From Oscillospiraceae bacterium (GTDB lineage: Bacteria > Bacillota > Clostridia > Oscillospirales > Acutalibacteraceae), in assembly GCA_015065785.1 (NCBI GenBank), contig SVPR01000005.1, forward strand, positions 80,398 to 144,397: DNA of 64,000 bases, written 5' to 3'. The translations under genes were made by a program, and so were the position numbers. Under the pieces are notes generated by a model. It was not told the origin of the DNA and did not search any database. It worked only from the letters and a program-made list of their open reading frames with translations. Within the stretch, counting starts at the first letter, position 1. Each line of letters starts with the position of its first letter. Positions 44,497 to 56,100 of the stretch are shown here, piece after piece.

Positions 44497-46608
44497 TTAT
44501 TTCTTGTTATTTGCTATAAGTGTTGCAGCATCGATAATTAAGCTTATGCTACCATCACCAAGAATACTACAACCTGAAAGTCCCATTTTCTTTAAACCGT
44601 AGTGGTTAAAGAGTACCGGGAATGGCTTAACAACAACCTGATATTCGCCTAAAAGTTCATCTGCGAAGAAGCAGGCATTGCCGTTACCGCTTTCTACATG
44701 GATAAGAAGTCCGTCTGTAAACGGTTTTTCTGCATCACCAATACCAAATACTTTATGTAATCTGTATATCGGGTAGCACTCACCACGAATCATAATCATT
44801 TCTGCACCATTTGTATTTTTAACAATTGATGATTCATCAGAAAGTCTGAACAATTGCTTGATTGATGTAATTGGTAATGTAAACACATTATTACCAAGAC
44901 CAATGTTCATACCATCAACAATTGCAATTGTAAGCGGAATTTTAATAGTAAATGTAGTTCCCTGGTCTTTAACACTGTGGATTGAAATTGAACCATTGAT
45001 TTGTTCAATATTCTTTCTTACAACATCCATACCAACGCCTCTGCCTGAGAATTCAGTAACAGTTGAGTTGGTTGAGAAGCCTGCAGCCATAATAAGCTGG
45101 AATGCCTCTTTTTCTGTATATTCACTTTCAGGCTTTGTCAAAATGCCCTTTTCTTTTGCTTTTGCAATAAGCTTCTGAGCATCAAGACCAGAGCCATCAT
45201 CTGAAATATCAATTAAAATTTCACCACCGGCATTACGCGCATGAAGAGTAACTGTACCGGTTTCAGGTTTGCCTAATTCTCTACGACGCTCAGGTGACTC
45301 AATAGCGTGGTCAACAGAGTTTCTTACCATATGCATAAGTGGGTCAACAATAGCATCGTTGATTGTTTTATCAACCTCTGTATCCTCACCTATTGTAACA
45401 AGCTCAACCTTTTTGTCGAGCTTTTTGCTCATATCACGAACAATTCTGCTCATCTTGTGGAATGTACCCTGAAGAGGAACCATTCTGATTGACATAACAA
45501 TATCCTGAAGCTCATCTGTTAATTTATCTAATTCACGAAGTGACTTTGTGAAATTATCAAGCTTTAAATCCTGAATATCAGGGTTGCGGGCAACCATTGA
45601 TTCAGTAGTAACAATTTCACCAACAAGGTCCATAAGTTTATCAAGCTTTGCCTGATTAACGCTTAAAAGACTTTGCTTTGCATTCTCTTTAGCTGCTGTT
45701 TTATTTGCTTTTTGTTGTGGAGCTGCTGCCGCTTTTACTGCTGCAACCTCTTTTGAAAGAGCTTCTGTTTTTATTTCTTCAATTCCTGCAGCTTTTAATT
45801 CTGCTTCTATTTGTTCAGGTGTTTCAGTTACTGCTTCGTCTGCCGCTTTAACCTCTTCACCCTTTGCAACTACTTCGTAGCTCTTAACACTTAATGCAGA
45901 TTCAACTGTTTCAATTGCTTCCTGTAAAGCTTCTGCAGGTTTAATTGTAACAAACAAGCCCTTTTTCTCAATTTCTGCCGCAGTTTCAGGGTCATTTTCA
46001 ATATTTGCAGGAACAGTTTTTACAGAATCGCATACTTTTTCAAGCTGATTAACAATCATAAAGCCACGGATATTTTCCATCTGGCAACCATCATCAAAGA
46101 AAATATGAATTGTTTCAGAATCCTCATCAGCTTCAATCACAGCCTCTGCAGTATTTTCACCTGCTTCTTCAACTGCTGATTCTGCAGGAGCTTCCCCTTT
46201 TAAAACTGCAACCTGAGCGTGAATTTTGTCAATAAGCTCAGTCGGATCACTTGGTTCATAAACACCGGTACGAATCTGATTAAGTTCATCCTTAAGAAAA
46301 TCTGAAGATTGGAAAACTAAATCAAAAATTGTATCAAAAACAATCTTCAACTTTTCAGGACTCTCTCTGAGTATGTAGAAAACATCTTCGATTGAATGTG
46401 CAAGGTTTGACATTCCCTCAAAGTTCATCATTGCCGCAGAGCCCTTGATTGTATGTGTGATTCTGAATATAGTATTTATATTATCATCATCAATATTACG
46501 AGCCTTTTCAGATTCGATAAGGACTTCGTCCAACTCCTCTAACATAGTATCAGTTTCGTGGACAAAAACATCCAACATGGCTTCCATTCCGGGTTCAACT
46601 ATTCCCAT
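44497..46608 (-). CDS. cheA: Chemotaxis histidine kinase CheA
   Basis: The 703-residue kinase has an Hpt domain with phosphorylated H52 in RITHTIKGSAAMM and a P2-like regulator-docking domain (about 165-250). A Glu/Ala-rich linker is followed by the dimerisation helices (about 315-380), the ATP domain with MHMVRNSVDHAIE and SGRGVGMDVV, and a C-terminal CheW-like domain. It phosphorylates CheB and CheY. AAGGAGG precedes the ATG. Confidence 0.97.
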   Translation of the reverse strand: MGIVEPGMEAMLDVFVHETDTMLEELDEVLIESEKARNIDDDNINTIFRITHTIKGSAAMMNFEGMSNLAHSIEDVFYILRESPEKLKIVFDTIFDLVFQSSDFLKDELNQIRTGVYEPSDPTELIDKIHAQVAVLKGEAPAESAVEEAGENTAEAVIEADEDSETIHIFFDDGCQMENIRGFMIVNQLEKVCDSVKTVPANIENDPETAAEIEKKGLFVTIKPAEALQEAIETVESALSVKSYEVVAKGEEVKAADEAVTETPEQIEAELKAAGIEEIKTEALSKEVAAVKAAAAPQQKANKTAAKENAKQSLLSVNQAKLDKLMDLVGEIVTTESMVARNPDIQDLKLDNFTKSLRELDKLTDELQDIVMSIRMVPLQGTFHKMSRIVRDMSKKLDKKVELVTIGEDTEVDKTINDAIVDPLMHMVRNSVDHAIESPERRRELGKPETGTVTLHARNAGGEILIDISDDGSGLDAQKLIAKAKEKGILTKPESEYTEKEAFQLIMAAGFSTNSTVTEFSGRGVGMDVVRKNIEQINGSISIHSVKDQGTTFTIKIPLTIAIVDGMNIGLGNNVFTLPITSIKQLFRLSDESSIVKNTNGAEMIMIRGECYPIYRLHKVFGIGDAEKPFTDGLLIHVESGNGNACFFADELLGEYQVVVKPFPVLFNHYGLKKMGLSGCSILGDGSISLIIDAATLIANNKK

Positions 46609-46661
46609 ATTGTAAGACCTCCTTAATTTTTGATGTCACTATACAACATCCCTATAATATA

Positions 46662-46689
46662 TTTATAACATTATTTTGAAAAAAATCAA
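46662..46689 (-). promoter_or_regulatory. Candidate promoter of the che operon
   Basis: On the minus strand, TTGATT (46689-46684), a 16-bp spacer and TATAAA (46667-46662). The surroundings are AT-rich, so the call is tentative. Confidence 0.4.
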
Positions 46690-46724
46690 GACTTTTTTAG
46701 ATATTTTGACAAAATACCTTGATT

Positions 46725-46753
46725 TTGTCGGTTTTTTTGTGCTATATTAATAT
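46725..46753 (+). promoter_or_regulatory. Candidate promoter of the FliK/FlhB-like pair
   Basis: TTGTCG (46725-46730), a 17-bp spacer and TAATAT (46748-46753), about 55 bp before the start codon. Both boxes are imperfect. Confidence 0.4.
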
Positions 46754-46810
46754 ATATTATCATAGCATTTCTATGTTCTTTTAAAGAAAACTGTTAAAGG
46801 AGTGGTTTTG

Positions 46811-48247
46811 TTGGCTGACGTATTAAGAATTGTCACCCCGTATGTAAACAAAAATCAGTCGGCTCAACTAAAGCCACAAGTCGAGCCAACTGTACCATTT
46901 AACATACAGGACCCGACTAAAGTTATTCAGACTCACAACCAGAGTGAAATTTTAAAGCACAATACAAATTTCCTTGAGGGGCAGGATGCGCCTACCCTGT
47001 TACTCACGCTTTTGCGTGACCCTGCGGTAGCTGCAACCTATTTAAAAAATATTTTTCTTCTTGAAGAAACCTTTAAGCTTCTTTCGGCAAAAAACACCAC
47101 AACAACCGAACAGATTGAGCAATATATAAACAATATGTTCGTGCCGACTGAAGATATTGCAAATGAAATGGTGCGTCAGGAAAAGGAGTCCTCAGGCTTT
47201 AAGGGTGAAATTTTTGATTTACTCAGAAAATTCTGTGCCGAAAATCCTGACAATACGCCTCTTTTAAAAGCAGTAGCTAACGAGCTTAAATCAATTAACA
47301 ATCTTTTATACAAGGATGATATTTTAGGTGCTGTTATAAATAACCTTACCTTTTTAAAAGAAAATTTATCAACAAGCCCTGATTTAGTAGGGAAGCTGAC
47401 AAATTTAATAATAAAATTCTCATCAAACGAAGCTTACGAAAATTTTGCAGGCTTAAAAGCAGACACACTTGCCGTGTTAAAGGAAGTCGAAGAAAGCATT
47501 CTCTTCACACCAAAGCTTGCTAAAAATGTTTCTATTACTATTTATAATCTTTCAAGATTCAACGATAATGTTGATTATTTCAAGGAAGCAACATTTAATT
47601 TAAAAAGGCTTATCAGCATTGATGACAGACGGGAATTAACAAGATTGCTTGATGAATTTATAGTGCGTTACCAGTCAGGCGGACTTCACCGCTTAACAAG
47701 CGAAAACTCACCATTTCACTCAAAAGTAATTGACTCTTTGGTTTCTCTTCTTAATTTCCAATCCTCAACAAGCAAAGAAAGTCTTATGGATGTTGCAAAG
47801 ACTGAAAAGATTCTTCACAGTCTTTTATCTTCACCCTGTAACTTTACTCCGTTATTACATTATATAATTCCGTCTCACTTAGGCGATATCCGTTCATTTG
47901 CTGAAATGTGGATTAACCCGCAAAGCGATGAACACGACTACCCTGAGGGAAGCCACAAGGGTAAAGGAATTCATTTCCTGATGGTTATGGATATTGACGG
48001 TGTAGGGCGCTTTGAAGTAGAATTTTTTGCTCACGAAACCACAAAATTCATTGATTTGAGTCTGTACTGTCCAAAGGGCCTGGAGACTCAATTCACGACA
48101 ATGATGCGTACATTACCGCAGTTACTTCACAATTCCGAATACAAATTAGGCAGAGCAAAGGTTGACACCTTAAAAGAGCCACGCTCACTTATGGATGTTT
48201 TCAAATCACTTCCGTACAGACGCGTTGGTGTAGATGTTACCGTGTGA
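46811..48247 (+). CDS. FliK-like/YlqG-like flagellar-associated protein
   Basis: The 478-residue protein has a long helical N-terminal part and a C-terminal domain (about 380-478) with FLMVMDIDGVGRFEVEFF. This resembles the hook-length control domain that meets FlhB. The identification rests on this end and on the next gene, an FlhB tail-like protein, as in the Bacillus ylqG-ylqH pair. TTG at 46811 is 9 nt from AAGGAG; TTG at 46808 and GTG at 46802 are possible. A second hook-length regulator may exist elsewhere. Confidence 0.65.
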   Translation: MADVLRIVTPYVNKNQSAQLKPQVEPTVPFNIQDPTKVIQTHNQSEILKHNTNFLEGQDAPTLLLTLLRDPAVAATYLKNIFLLEETFKLLSAKNTTTTEQIEQYINNMFVPTEDIANEMVRQEKESSGFKGEIFDLLRKFCAENPDNTPLLKAVANELKSINNLLYKDDILGAVINNLTFLKENLSTSPDLVGKLTNLIIKFSSNEAYENFAGLKADTLAVLKEVEESILFTPKLAKNVSITIYNLSRFNDNVDYFKEATFNLKRLISIDDRRELTRLLDEFIVRYQSGGLHRLTSENSPFHSKVIDSLVSLLNFQSSTSKESLMDVAKTEKILHSLLSSPCNFTPLLHYIIPSHLGDIRSFAEMWINPQSDEHDYPEGSHKGKGIHFLMVMDIDGVGRFEVEFFAHETTKFIDLSLYCPKGLETQFTTMMRTLPQLLHNSEYKLGRAKVDTLKEPRSLMDVFKSLPYRRVGVDVTV

Positions 48248-48290
48248 TGTATGTATTCTGTTTACTATTATATAAGAAAGGTTGGTGCAA

Positions 48291-48572
48291 ATGAGTCAGG
48301 CAAAATCAAAACAAGCGGTTGCTCTTAAATATAATCAGGAGCAGGATATGGCACCTATTGTTATTGCCTCAGGTTATGGCGAGGTTGCTGAACGAATTAT
48401 TGATATTGCAGAAACAGAAGGCATTCCTGTTTACCGTGACGACAGTGCTTCATCCGTTCTTTGCATGTTAGATGTAGGCACTCAGATTCCTCGTGAGCTT
48501 TATGAAACTGTTGCTATAATTTATGCGCAAATTCTTGCAACTGCTTCACAAAGTAAGCAAACAAAAAAATAA
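48291..48572 (+). CDS. FlhB C-terminal-like protein (YlqH/FlhB2 type)
   Basis: This 93-residue protein matches the cytoplasmic C-terminal domain of FlhB: AVALKYNQEQDMAPIVIA, then GIPVYRDDS and GTQIPRELYETVAIIYAQIL. The self-cleaving NPTH motif and the membrane part are missing, so it cannot replace FlhB in the export gate but could mimic its switch domain. ATG at 48291 was chosen over TTG at 48282 by spacing from AAAGG. Confidence 0.85.
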   Translation: MSQAKSKQAVALKYNQEQDMAPIVIASGYGEVAERIIDIAETEGIPVYRDDSASSVLCMLDVGTQIPRELYETVAIIYAQILATASQSKQTKK

Positions 48573-48588
48573 TCCGGATAATAATTTA

Positions 48589-48622
48589 ACAGCCCTGTAT
48601 CATTTTTGTGATACAGGGCTGT
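48589..48622. terminator. Bidirectional terminator
   Basis: ACAGCCCTGTATCA (48589-48602) pairs perfectly with TGATACAGGGCTGT (48609-48622), with A/T runs outside. It lies between convergent genes. Confidence 0.9.
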
Positions 48623-48635
48623 TGATATTTTTAAA

Positions 48636-49304
48636 TTATCCAATCATCTTTTTTCTTTCCACTTTTTCTTTTTCAGGAAGAGTTGCATTATATAGCACTG
48701 TCCACAATGCTATAAACCCAAAAAGAGCTGGAATCAGGTAAAATTCCGGAGATATAGAAATTTCTTCAACTTCGGCAAGCAAATCGAACCAACTATTTCC
48801 AAAAACTTCAGAAATACTCAATGTTCCATTAACAAAAGGACTAACAAGGTTATCAAATAGCATCACAAATAATAAAGATATACCAACACCTGCAAATGAA
48901 GATGCTATTACCTTTCTGTTATCTTTACATGCAAACACCAATATAACTGTAACGATAGCACAAATTATTATTAGAATAAATGCTGCTACTGTTGCCAAAA
49001 GAGGTGGTAACAGATTTTTAACATTTTCCAGCACTTCAGGTGAAGCTTCTCCACCGCTAAAAATCCTTAGCAAATCATAAACTTCATAAAGAGAAAGAGA
49101 ATCTGAAATCCCTGTAGGTGCACTGTCCAAACCATATTTTTCATAAGAATCAGCTATTGTTTGACTGCCCATATATTCACCTAAAGCATAAAGACTTTCC
49201 AGTGCAGTTGAAGAAAAATAATAATAAATTAAAGATGAAAAAAACATAACTGGCAAAATCGCAATTGCGCAAAGAGCTGAAACTATTTTGTAAACATATT
49301 TCAT
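48636..49304 (-). CDS. Multi-pass membrane protein of unknown function
   Basis: The 222-residue protein has about four hydrophobic helices (about 7-30, 95-125, 130-150, 190-208) and ends in a basic tail EKEKVERKKMIG. I recognise no family. It follows glnS on the same strand by 21 bp and could be co-transcribed, though no functional link is apparent. Confidence 0.65.
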   Translation of the reverse strand: MKYVYKIVSALCAIAILPVMFFSSLIYYYFSSTALESLYALGEYMGSQTIADSYEKYGLDSAPTGISDSLSLYEVYDLLRIFSGGEASPEVLENVKNLLPPLLATVAAFILIIICAIVTVILVFACKDNRKVIASSFAGVGISLLFVMLFDNLVSPFVNGTLSISEVFGNSWFDLLAEVEEISISPEFYLIPALFGFIALWTVLYNATLPEKEKVERKKMIG

Positions 49305-49325
49305 TTTGTTTTCGCTACCTTTCGT

Positions 49326-50996
49326 TTATTTTCCCCAAGATGAATTGAGCTGAACTGTTCTGTTGAAAATCGGGTGCTCTGGTGTTGAATCCTTATCAAC
49401 GCAGAAATAACCATTTCTCATAAATTGGAATGAGCTTTCAGGAAGAGCATCCTTAATAGATTCTTCAATAAGACAATCTTTAAGAACCACAAGTGAATTT
49501 TCATTGATAACGCTTGGGAATTCTTCATCTGAAACTGAAGCAGGGTCTTCAACAGTAAAGAGTCTGTCATAAAGACGAACTTCTGCTTTAAATGCATCAG
49601 GACCTGCCCAATGAATTGTACCCTTAACCTTTCTGCCGTCCGGTGAATTACCACCCTTTGAAGCCGGGTCATAAGTACAATGAAGTGCAACTACTTCACC
49701 ATTTTCATCTGTTTCATAAGAATTACAGGTAATAAAGTAAGCACCTCTGAAACGAACCTCGTTACCAGGGAAGAGTCTGAAATACTTTTTAACAGGCTCA
49801 ATCATAAAGTCAGATTTTTCTACATAAATCTCTTTACCAAATTTAATTTTTGCTTTACCTAACTCAGGTCTCTCAGGGTGAATATCTACTTCAACCTCTT
49901 CTGTCTGACCTTCAGGATAGTTATCAATAATTACTTTAAGCGGGTCTAAAACAGCCATTGCTCTCGGTGCAGAAGCGTTAAGGTCATCTCTTACACAAGA
50001 TTCTAAAAGACCGTAGTCAACAACACTGTAAGCCTTTGAAACTCCAACCTTTTCAATGAATGTACGGATTGAAGATGCAGGGTAGCCTCTTCTTCTCATA
50101 CCGCAAATAGTAGCCATTCTTGGATCATCCCAACCGCTGACCATTTTTTCTGTAACAAGGCGGATATTTTTACGCTTACTTGTAATGCAGTAGTTAATGT
50201 TAAGTCTTGCAAATTCAATTTGTCTTGGTGGCTCGTTAAAGCCGATTTGTTCAATAAACCAGTTATAAAGTGGTCTGTGATTTTCAAATTCGAGTGAGCA
50301 AAGTGAGTGTGTTACACCCTCTTTTGCGTCTGACAACGGATGTGCAAAGTCATACATCGGGTAAACACACCATTTGTCGCCGGTCTGGTGGTGACTTACA
50401 TGAGCAATTCTGTAAATAACAGGGTCACGCATATTCATATTTGGTGAAGCCATATCAATTTTTGCTCTTAATACCTTTTCACCGTCTTTGAATTCGCCCT
50501 TTGTCATTCTTTCAAATAAATCAAGGTTTTCTTCAACGCTTCTGTCTCTGTAAGGGCTGTTTTTGCCAGGTTCTGTAAGAGTACCACGATATTCTCTCAT
50601 TTCATCTGCTGAGAGGTCACAAACATAAGCCTTGCCGTCTTTAATGAGCTTTATAGCACATTCATAAATAAAATCAAAATAGCTTGAAGCAAAAAGACAT
50701 TTATCCCATTTAAAGCCTAACCATTCAATATCTTCCTTGATTGACTCAACATATTCAAGGTCTTCTTTTGCAGGGTTAGTATCATCAAGTCTTAAATTGC
50801 AAACACCATCGTATTTTAAAGCAGTCATAAAGTCAATGCAGATAGCCTTTGCGTGACCTATGTGAAGATAGCCGTTTGGCTCCGGAGGGAAACGGGTCTG
50901 AACTCTTGAGTTTACGCCCTCTCTTAATTCTTCATCAATAATATCGTGAATGAAGTTTGACATTCCTTCTGTGTTTATGATTTCTTCCATATTCAT
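49326..50996 (-). CDS. glnS: Glutaminyl-tRNA synthetase
   Basis: This 556-residue class I enzyme charges tRNA-Gln directly. The HIGH-type motif is [15 protein letters not shown], and the KMSKS loop is replaced by ITSKRKN. The [16 protein letters not shown] segment and C-terminal anticodon-binding beta barrels follow. Having GlnRS means the organism need not rely only on the Glu-tRNA amidotransferase route. AAGGA lies before the first ATG; a second ATG two codons later is possible. Confidence 0.96.
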   Translation of the reverse strand: MNMEEIINTEGMSNFIHDIIDEELREGVNSRVQTRFPPEPNGYLHIGHAKAICIDFMTALKYDGVCNLRLDDTNPAKEDLEYVESIKEDIEWLGFKWDKCLFASSYFDFIYECAIKLIKDGKAYVCDLSADEMREYRGTLTEPGKNSPYRDRSVEENLDLFERMTKGEFKDGEKVLRAKIDMASPNMNMRDPVIYRIAHVSHHQTGDKWCVYPMYDFAHPLSDAKEGVTHSLCSLEFENHRPLYNWFIEQIGFNEPPRQIEFARLNINYCITSKRKNIRLVTEKMVSGWDDPRMATICGMRRRGYPASSIRTFIEKVGVSKAYSVVDYGLLESCVRDDLNASAPRAMAVLDPLKVIIDNYPEGQTEEVEVDIHPERPELGKAKIKFGKEIYVEKSDFMIEPVKKYFRLFPGNEVRFRGAYFITCNSYETDENGEVVALHCTYDPASKGGNSPDGRKVKGTIHWAGPDAFKAEVRLYDRLFTVEDPASVSDEEFPSVINENSLVVLKDCLIEESIKDALPESSFQFMRNGYFCVDKDSTPEHPIFNRTVQLNSSWGK

Positions 50997-51003
50997 ACCA
51001 TCC

Positions 51004-52656
51004 TTAAATAGAACTAAGTCTTTTTATTACTTCGTCTTTACCTAAAAGCTTCATTATTGTGTAAAGGTCAGGTGTATTTTTTCTGCCTGTAACAGCTAAA
51101 CGGATAACAGTCGAAACATCACCAACATGACCTTTGAAGTTTTCAGGATTTTGCTTATATTCTTTAACATTCGGTGTGAAGCCTAACGGTGAACAAAGCT
51201 CTTTGATTTTATTAAACCAGGTGTCTTTATCGTCATTAGTGTCATACACCTTAATATACTCTGCCAAAACAGCTTTTGCGTCTTCCATTTCTATATTTTC
51301 AGGAAGCTCAAATTGCGGTACATAGTATTCATTGAACATATAAGAGAAATAGTCTTTGACTTCTTCCCATTTTGCAATATCTTTTCTTGGTTTATTGCTT
51401 TCTCTGTCGATGTTAACCATTTCTGTTGAGAATGCTTTATCTTTTGTAAATACTTTATAAAAGTCCTCGTCATATTTTTTTGCCCATTCGCTTACTAATT
51501 CGTAAACTGTATCAGCTTTCATAACAGATATAACATTTTTGCTTATATCATTTAATTTAACAAGGTCAAAAAGGCAACCTGACGGGCTCATCTTTTTAAG
51601 ATTGAACGGGAATGAATAAATATCTGCCGTCGGATTTGCTCTGCGCCAATCCTCAAAATTTGAGTTAAGCAAAGTAAGAAGATACTCAATAAGACTTTCT
51701 TTAGGAAAACCTTGTTCAACAAAGTAGCTTACTGCTGCTTCAGGGTCTTTACGTTTTGAAAGTTTTCGTTTTGTACCGTCTTCTTCATCTATTTTCATAA
51801 CCTGAGGTGTATGAGCATATTTAGGAACTTTAAATCCACATGCTTTAAAAAGTGCTATGTGTTTAGGAACAGATGAAATCCACTCCTCACCTCTTATTAC
51901 GTGAGTTGTTCTCATAAAATGGTCATCACAAGCGTGAGCGAAGTGATAAGTGGGAATTCCGTCTGATTTAAGTAAAACTTCATCAATAACATTTTCAGGC
52001 ATTTCAATTTTACCACGAATCATATCTTCAAACATAATTCGTTTATCTTCACTACCATTTGAACGGAAACGCAATACATAAGGTTTATTTTCTTTAAGAT
52101 TTTCTTCAATCTGCTCCAAAGTCAAATCACGGCATTTTGCATATTTACCGAAATAACCGGTAATTAACGCACCATCTTTTTCCTGTGTCGCACGAAGTTC
52201 TGTTAATTCTTCTGCCGTACAGAAACACGGATATGCAAGCCCACTTTCTACCAATGCTTTTGCAACTATGTGATAAATACCAGCACGTTGACTTTGTGTA
52301 TAAGGCCCATAAGCACCTTTCTCTTCATTAAAGCCTGTAACACCCTCATCAAAACCAATTCCAAAAGAATCAAAGCCGTTGATAATAGCAGAAACACCAT
52401 CGTCTATTTCACGCTTTTTATCTGTATCTTCAATACGAAGATAAGAAATACCACCTGTTGCCTTTGCTGTAAGAACATCTACAAGTGCACCAAAAAGACC
52501 GCCTATATGAAGGTAACCTGTAGGGCTTGGTGCAAAACGGGTAACTCTTGCCCCCTCTTTTAAATCCCTTTCAGGATATTTGATTTCTAAATCTTCTACT
52601 GTTTTTGTAACATCAGGAAAAAGAAGATTTGCCAAAGCTTTACAATCGTAATTCAT
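51004..52656 (-). CDS. gltX: Glutamyl-tRNA synthetase
   Basis: The 550-residue class I enzyme has the HIGH-type motif [13 protein letters not shown] after a 40-residue N-terminal extension, and the KMSKS-type loop KLSKRKD. The extension and an extended C-terminal part make it longer than E. coli GltX. ATG at 52656 follows GGAG; an ATG four codons earlier would place that site inside the gene. Its end is 7 bp from glnS, making a two-synthetase operon. Confidence 0.95.
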   Translation of the reverse strand: MNYDCKALANLLFPDVTKTVEDLEIKYPERDLKEGARVTRFAPSPTGYLHIGGLFGALVDVLTAKATGGISYLRIEDTDKKREIDDGVSAIINGFDSFGIGFDEGVTGFNEEKGAYGPYTQSQRAGIYHIVAKALVESGLAYPCFCTAEELTELRATQEKDGALITGYFGKYAKCRDLTLEQIEENLKENKPYVLRFRSNGSEDKRIMFEDMIRGKIEMPENVIDEVLLKSDGIPTYHFAHACDDHFMRTTHVIRGEEWISSVPKHIALFKACGFKVPKYAHTPQVMKIDEEDGTKRKLSKRKDPEAAVSYFVEQGFPKESLIEYLLTLLNSNFEDWRRANPTADIYSFPFNLKKMSPSGCLFDLVKLNDISKNVISVMKADTVYELVSEWAKKYDEDFYKVFTKDKAFSTEMVNIDRESNKPRKDIAKWEEVKDYFSYMFNEYYVPQFELPENIEMEDAKAVLAEYIKVYDTNDDKDTWFNKIKELCSPLGFTPNVKEYKQNPENFKGHVGDVSTVIRLAVTGRKNTPDLYTIMKLLGKDEVIKRLSSI

Positions 52657-52668
52657 AAAAAACTCCAT

Positions 52669-52776
52669 TCAAGGTTTAGTAAACATAATATATCATCTTA
52701 TTATCGCAAAAAAATCAAAAAGTATCAATACTTTTACAAAAATTTTTTTGCTTTTTCTGTAAAAAAATGAAATTTT
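52669..52776. other. gltX upstream region
   Basis: AT-rich DNA. A weak minus-strand promoter (TTGATT, 17 bp, TGATAT) lies near 52690-52720. Nothing resembling a T-box leader was found. Confidence 0.4.
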
Positions 52777-53160
52777 AGTTGCAAGTTGCAAGTGTGCAAG
52801 TTGCAAGTGAAGTGCTGAATGCTGAGTGCTGAGTGCAGAATTTCGGAACTGCGTTGGCAATTATAATTGAAAATTGAAAGTTGAAAATTGAAAATTTCGG
52901 GGCTACGCCGTAATTATAATAATTGGTTATAATGGTAAGCTGACTTTTTCATTTATACTAATTGCCACTATTAAAATTAAAATATAAAAATTCTATCATT
53001 TTTAGTTTACACAAACTTCAAATGATAGAATTTCTTGTTTTTATTGATAACAAATTATAATCAAACGCGAAGCGTTTCCGAAATTTTCAATTTTCCATTT
53101 TCAATTTTCAATTCAAAATAGCACTCAGCACTTAGAAAACTCTGTTTCCTGCTTCCTGAA
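52777..53160. repeat. Palindromic repeat element B with four heptamer words
   Basis: In order: GTTGCAA words (52777-52808), TGCTGAA/TGCTGAG/TGCAGAA (52813-52840), TTTCGG, AATTGAA words (about 52866-52894) and a 14-bp central hairpin (52988-53033). A GAA-triloop hairpin AAACGC/GCGTTT (53063-53077) follows, then inverted words TTTTCAA (53083-53113), ACTCAGC and TTCCTGC/TTCCTGA. The central 40 nt (52991-53030) is the inverted counterpart of element A. Confidence 0.8.
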
Positions 53161-53167
53161 ACAAGCC

Positions 53168-56100
53168 TCAGCGTTTCACGCTGTTGCTTGCAGCATAGGT
53201 GCTTTTCGCATTGCCATTAACTGCCTTTACAGTATAGCGATATATTTTGCCACTTATTGCTGTTTTGTCTGTATAGCTTGCAATTATTGATTTTGAAGTG
53301 CTCAAGTTTTTCCACGAAGACCACTTCTTTGTTTTTGCATTATACTCAGAACGATAAATTACATAGCTTGTTGCACCGTCTGTTTTTGACCACGAAACTC
53401 TGATTCCGTTAGTTGCTTTTGCTACTGTAACCGCTGGTTGAGAAAGGAACATCAAGCCACTTGTTGCTTTATAGTTACTCTTGTAACTGCCGTTTACAGC
53501 TCTTACTGTGTAACGGTATGTTGTACCACTGTCGGCACTTTTATCTACCCAGGCAAATACAGTATTTTTAGTTGTACCCATATTTTTCCAGGATGACCAC
53601 TTTCCGTTTACATATTCGCTTCTGTAAACTGTGTAGCCCTTTGAACCCGCTATCTTATTCCAGGTCACTTTCATACCACTTGCATTATTTGCAATTTTTA
53701 CTGTTGGTTGAGAAAGATAAAGTGTCTTTACACCTGTCTTATTATAGCTACTTAAAAATGTGCCATTTACTGCACGAACTGTGTATTTATAATAAGTTCC
53801 GCTCTTTGTAGTCTTATCTACCCAGGAGGTTGCATTTGCTTTTGCTGTGCCTCTGTTCTTCCAACCAGACCATTTTTTAGTCTTTGTATTATAAGTTGAA
53901 GAATACACCCTGTAGCCTGTTGCGTTTGCAGCTGTAGTCCAGGAAACTTTAACACCGTTTGAAACATTTGCTACCGTTACAGTAGGAGTAACATTATATC
54001 TTAAACCTTTTGTTGCAGTATATTTACTAACTACATCGCCGTTTACTGCCTTTACTGTGTAACTGTAAATTGTATTAAGCTTTACCTTTGTATCTGTATA
54101 GGTTGTACCTGTATATGCCTTATTAAGAACAGTCCAACCCGAATATTTTTTGGTAGCTTCATTATATGTTCTTTTATAAACAATATAGGTATTTGCATTT
54201 TCTACCTTTCCCCATGTGAGTTTAATGCCTTTAGCAGAATTTTCTGTTTTTACAACAGGTGTCGCAAGGTCTTTAACTACAGGAATGTCATACTTAACAG
54301 AGAACTTGTTAAGTGAACCTGGGTTACCTATATAGTCCATAGATGCTACCGCGTAGTAATATGTCTGACCATTTACAGCTTTTTGGTCAATGTAAGTTGT
54401 GTTTGAAGCTGCCTGAACTGCCACTTGTTGATATTCACCATCAACAAGCTTATAGACAATATAACCCTCAACACCGCTTACCTGTCCCCAGGTAAATTTA
54501 ATACCTTTAGCTACTACTTCTGTAGTTTTAATTACAGGCTCTGCAAGATAAATAATTTCTCTGTTTGAACTGTATGTTGTTTCTTCACCATTTGCAGTTG
54601 CTGAAACAGCATATCTATAACTCTTACCTGACTCTACATAAGTATCAGTATAAGTTAATGTAGTTGAATTTAATGCTTTTATCTTTGACCATGCAGACCA
54701 TGTACCGCTTGAAGATTTTGTTGCTTTATAAACATTATATCCGGTTGCATTTTCTACCTTTTCCCATGTAACAGTAACACCGTTTTTTGTTCTTTGTTCT
54801 TTATGAACGGGCTCTGTTATTTTTATTAACTTTGGAATTACTGTTACATCTGTTCTTGCGTCACATCTTGAACAATGTCTTGATTTTTCACCGGTTGCTT
54901 CGTAAGTCGCTTCTTTATCTACTGTAAAATCACTTGAAAAAGCGTGACCTAACGCAGCAGGGGTTTCTTCTTTATATTGACCACAAGTCTTACAATTACC
55001 TCTTTTGAGACCCGGCTCTGTACAAGTAGGATTTTTAATTACATTAGTTGCATCAAATGTATGACCTGTAGCAGGAATGGTTTGTGTCTTCTGGTCGCCA
55101 CAGTTTGCACAAGTAGATGCTTTTGTGCCAGCCTCTTCACAGGTTGCAGCCTTTGTTACTGTTGCTGTACCATAGCTATGACCTAATGCCGGAATTGTTT
55201 CGGTTTTAGAATTCCAACAGGTTGAACAAGTGAATGTCTTTGTACCTGCTTCAGTGCAAGTAGCTTTTTTGGTAACTGTACCATTATTGTAGCTGTGTCC
55301 TAAAGCCGGAATTGTTTCTGTCCTTGTTCCCTTACAAAGTGAACAGGTATATGTTCTTACACCTGCAGTTTCGCATTTTGCAGATGTGGTTTCCTTACCT
55401 GAATCCCAATTATGCTGACAAGCAAGCTGAGCAGTAATTTCTGCTGATTCAGCTGACTGGTCGCTTTCTGTGCCACCCATAGTTACAGAAACCTTATATT
55501 TATATTTTGTATTTGTTGTAACCGTTGTGTCAAGGAAGCTGTTTGTGCTTGAAGTACCTACCGAAGAATATGAGTTGAAGCCTGCACCTATACCAAAGAT
55601 ACCTTCTGAATATGTACTTCTGTAAATTGTATAGCTTGTAGCACCCGAAATTTTATCCCAGGAAACCTTAACACCATCATCTGCTGTCGAAACCTTAACA
55701 TTTTTAGGAACTGCTGCTGAAACTAAAGCTTCTTTACTTTCAAGCTTACCGCCGTAAGTAAAACGACCGCGAACTACAAGGCGAACATATTTACCTAAAT
55801 CATTTGATGTAAGTGTATATGAATCGCTTGTTGCACCGCTTATTTTTTCATAAGCGATGTTACCGTCACTGTCCTTTGTACCGCGCTCCCATTGATAATT
55901 TACATACTTAATCAATGTACCGTTATAAGCGGAAGCAGGAGTAACCTTGCTCATATCAGCAGTGAGTTTTTCACCTACCTGGAAGCTACCCAAAACACTT
56001 ACACTACCAGTAATGATTTCATTTTTTGAATAATGATTTGGTGCTGAGATAAGAGAGCTTTCCCAGACATCATCAAAGTTAAAGCCTGTTAAATTTTTAT

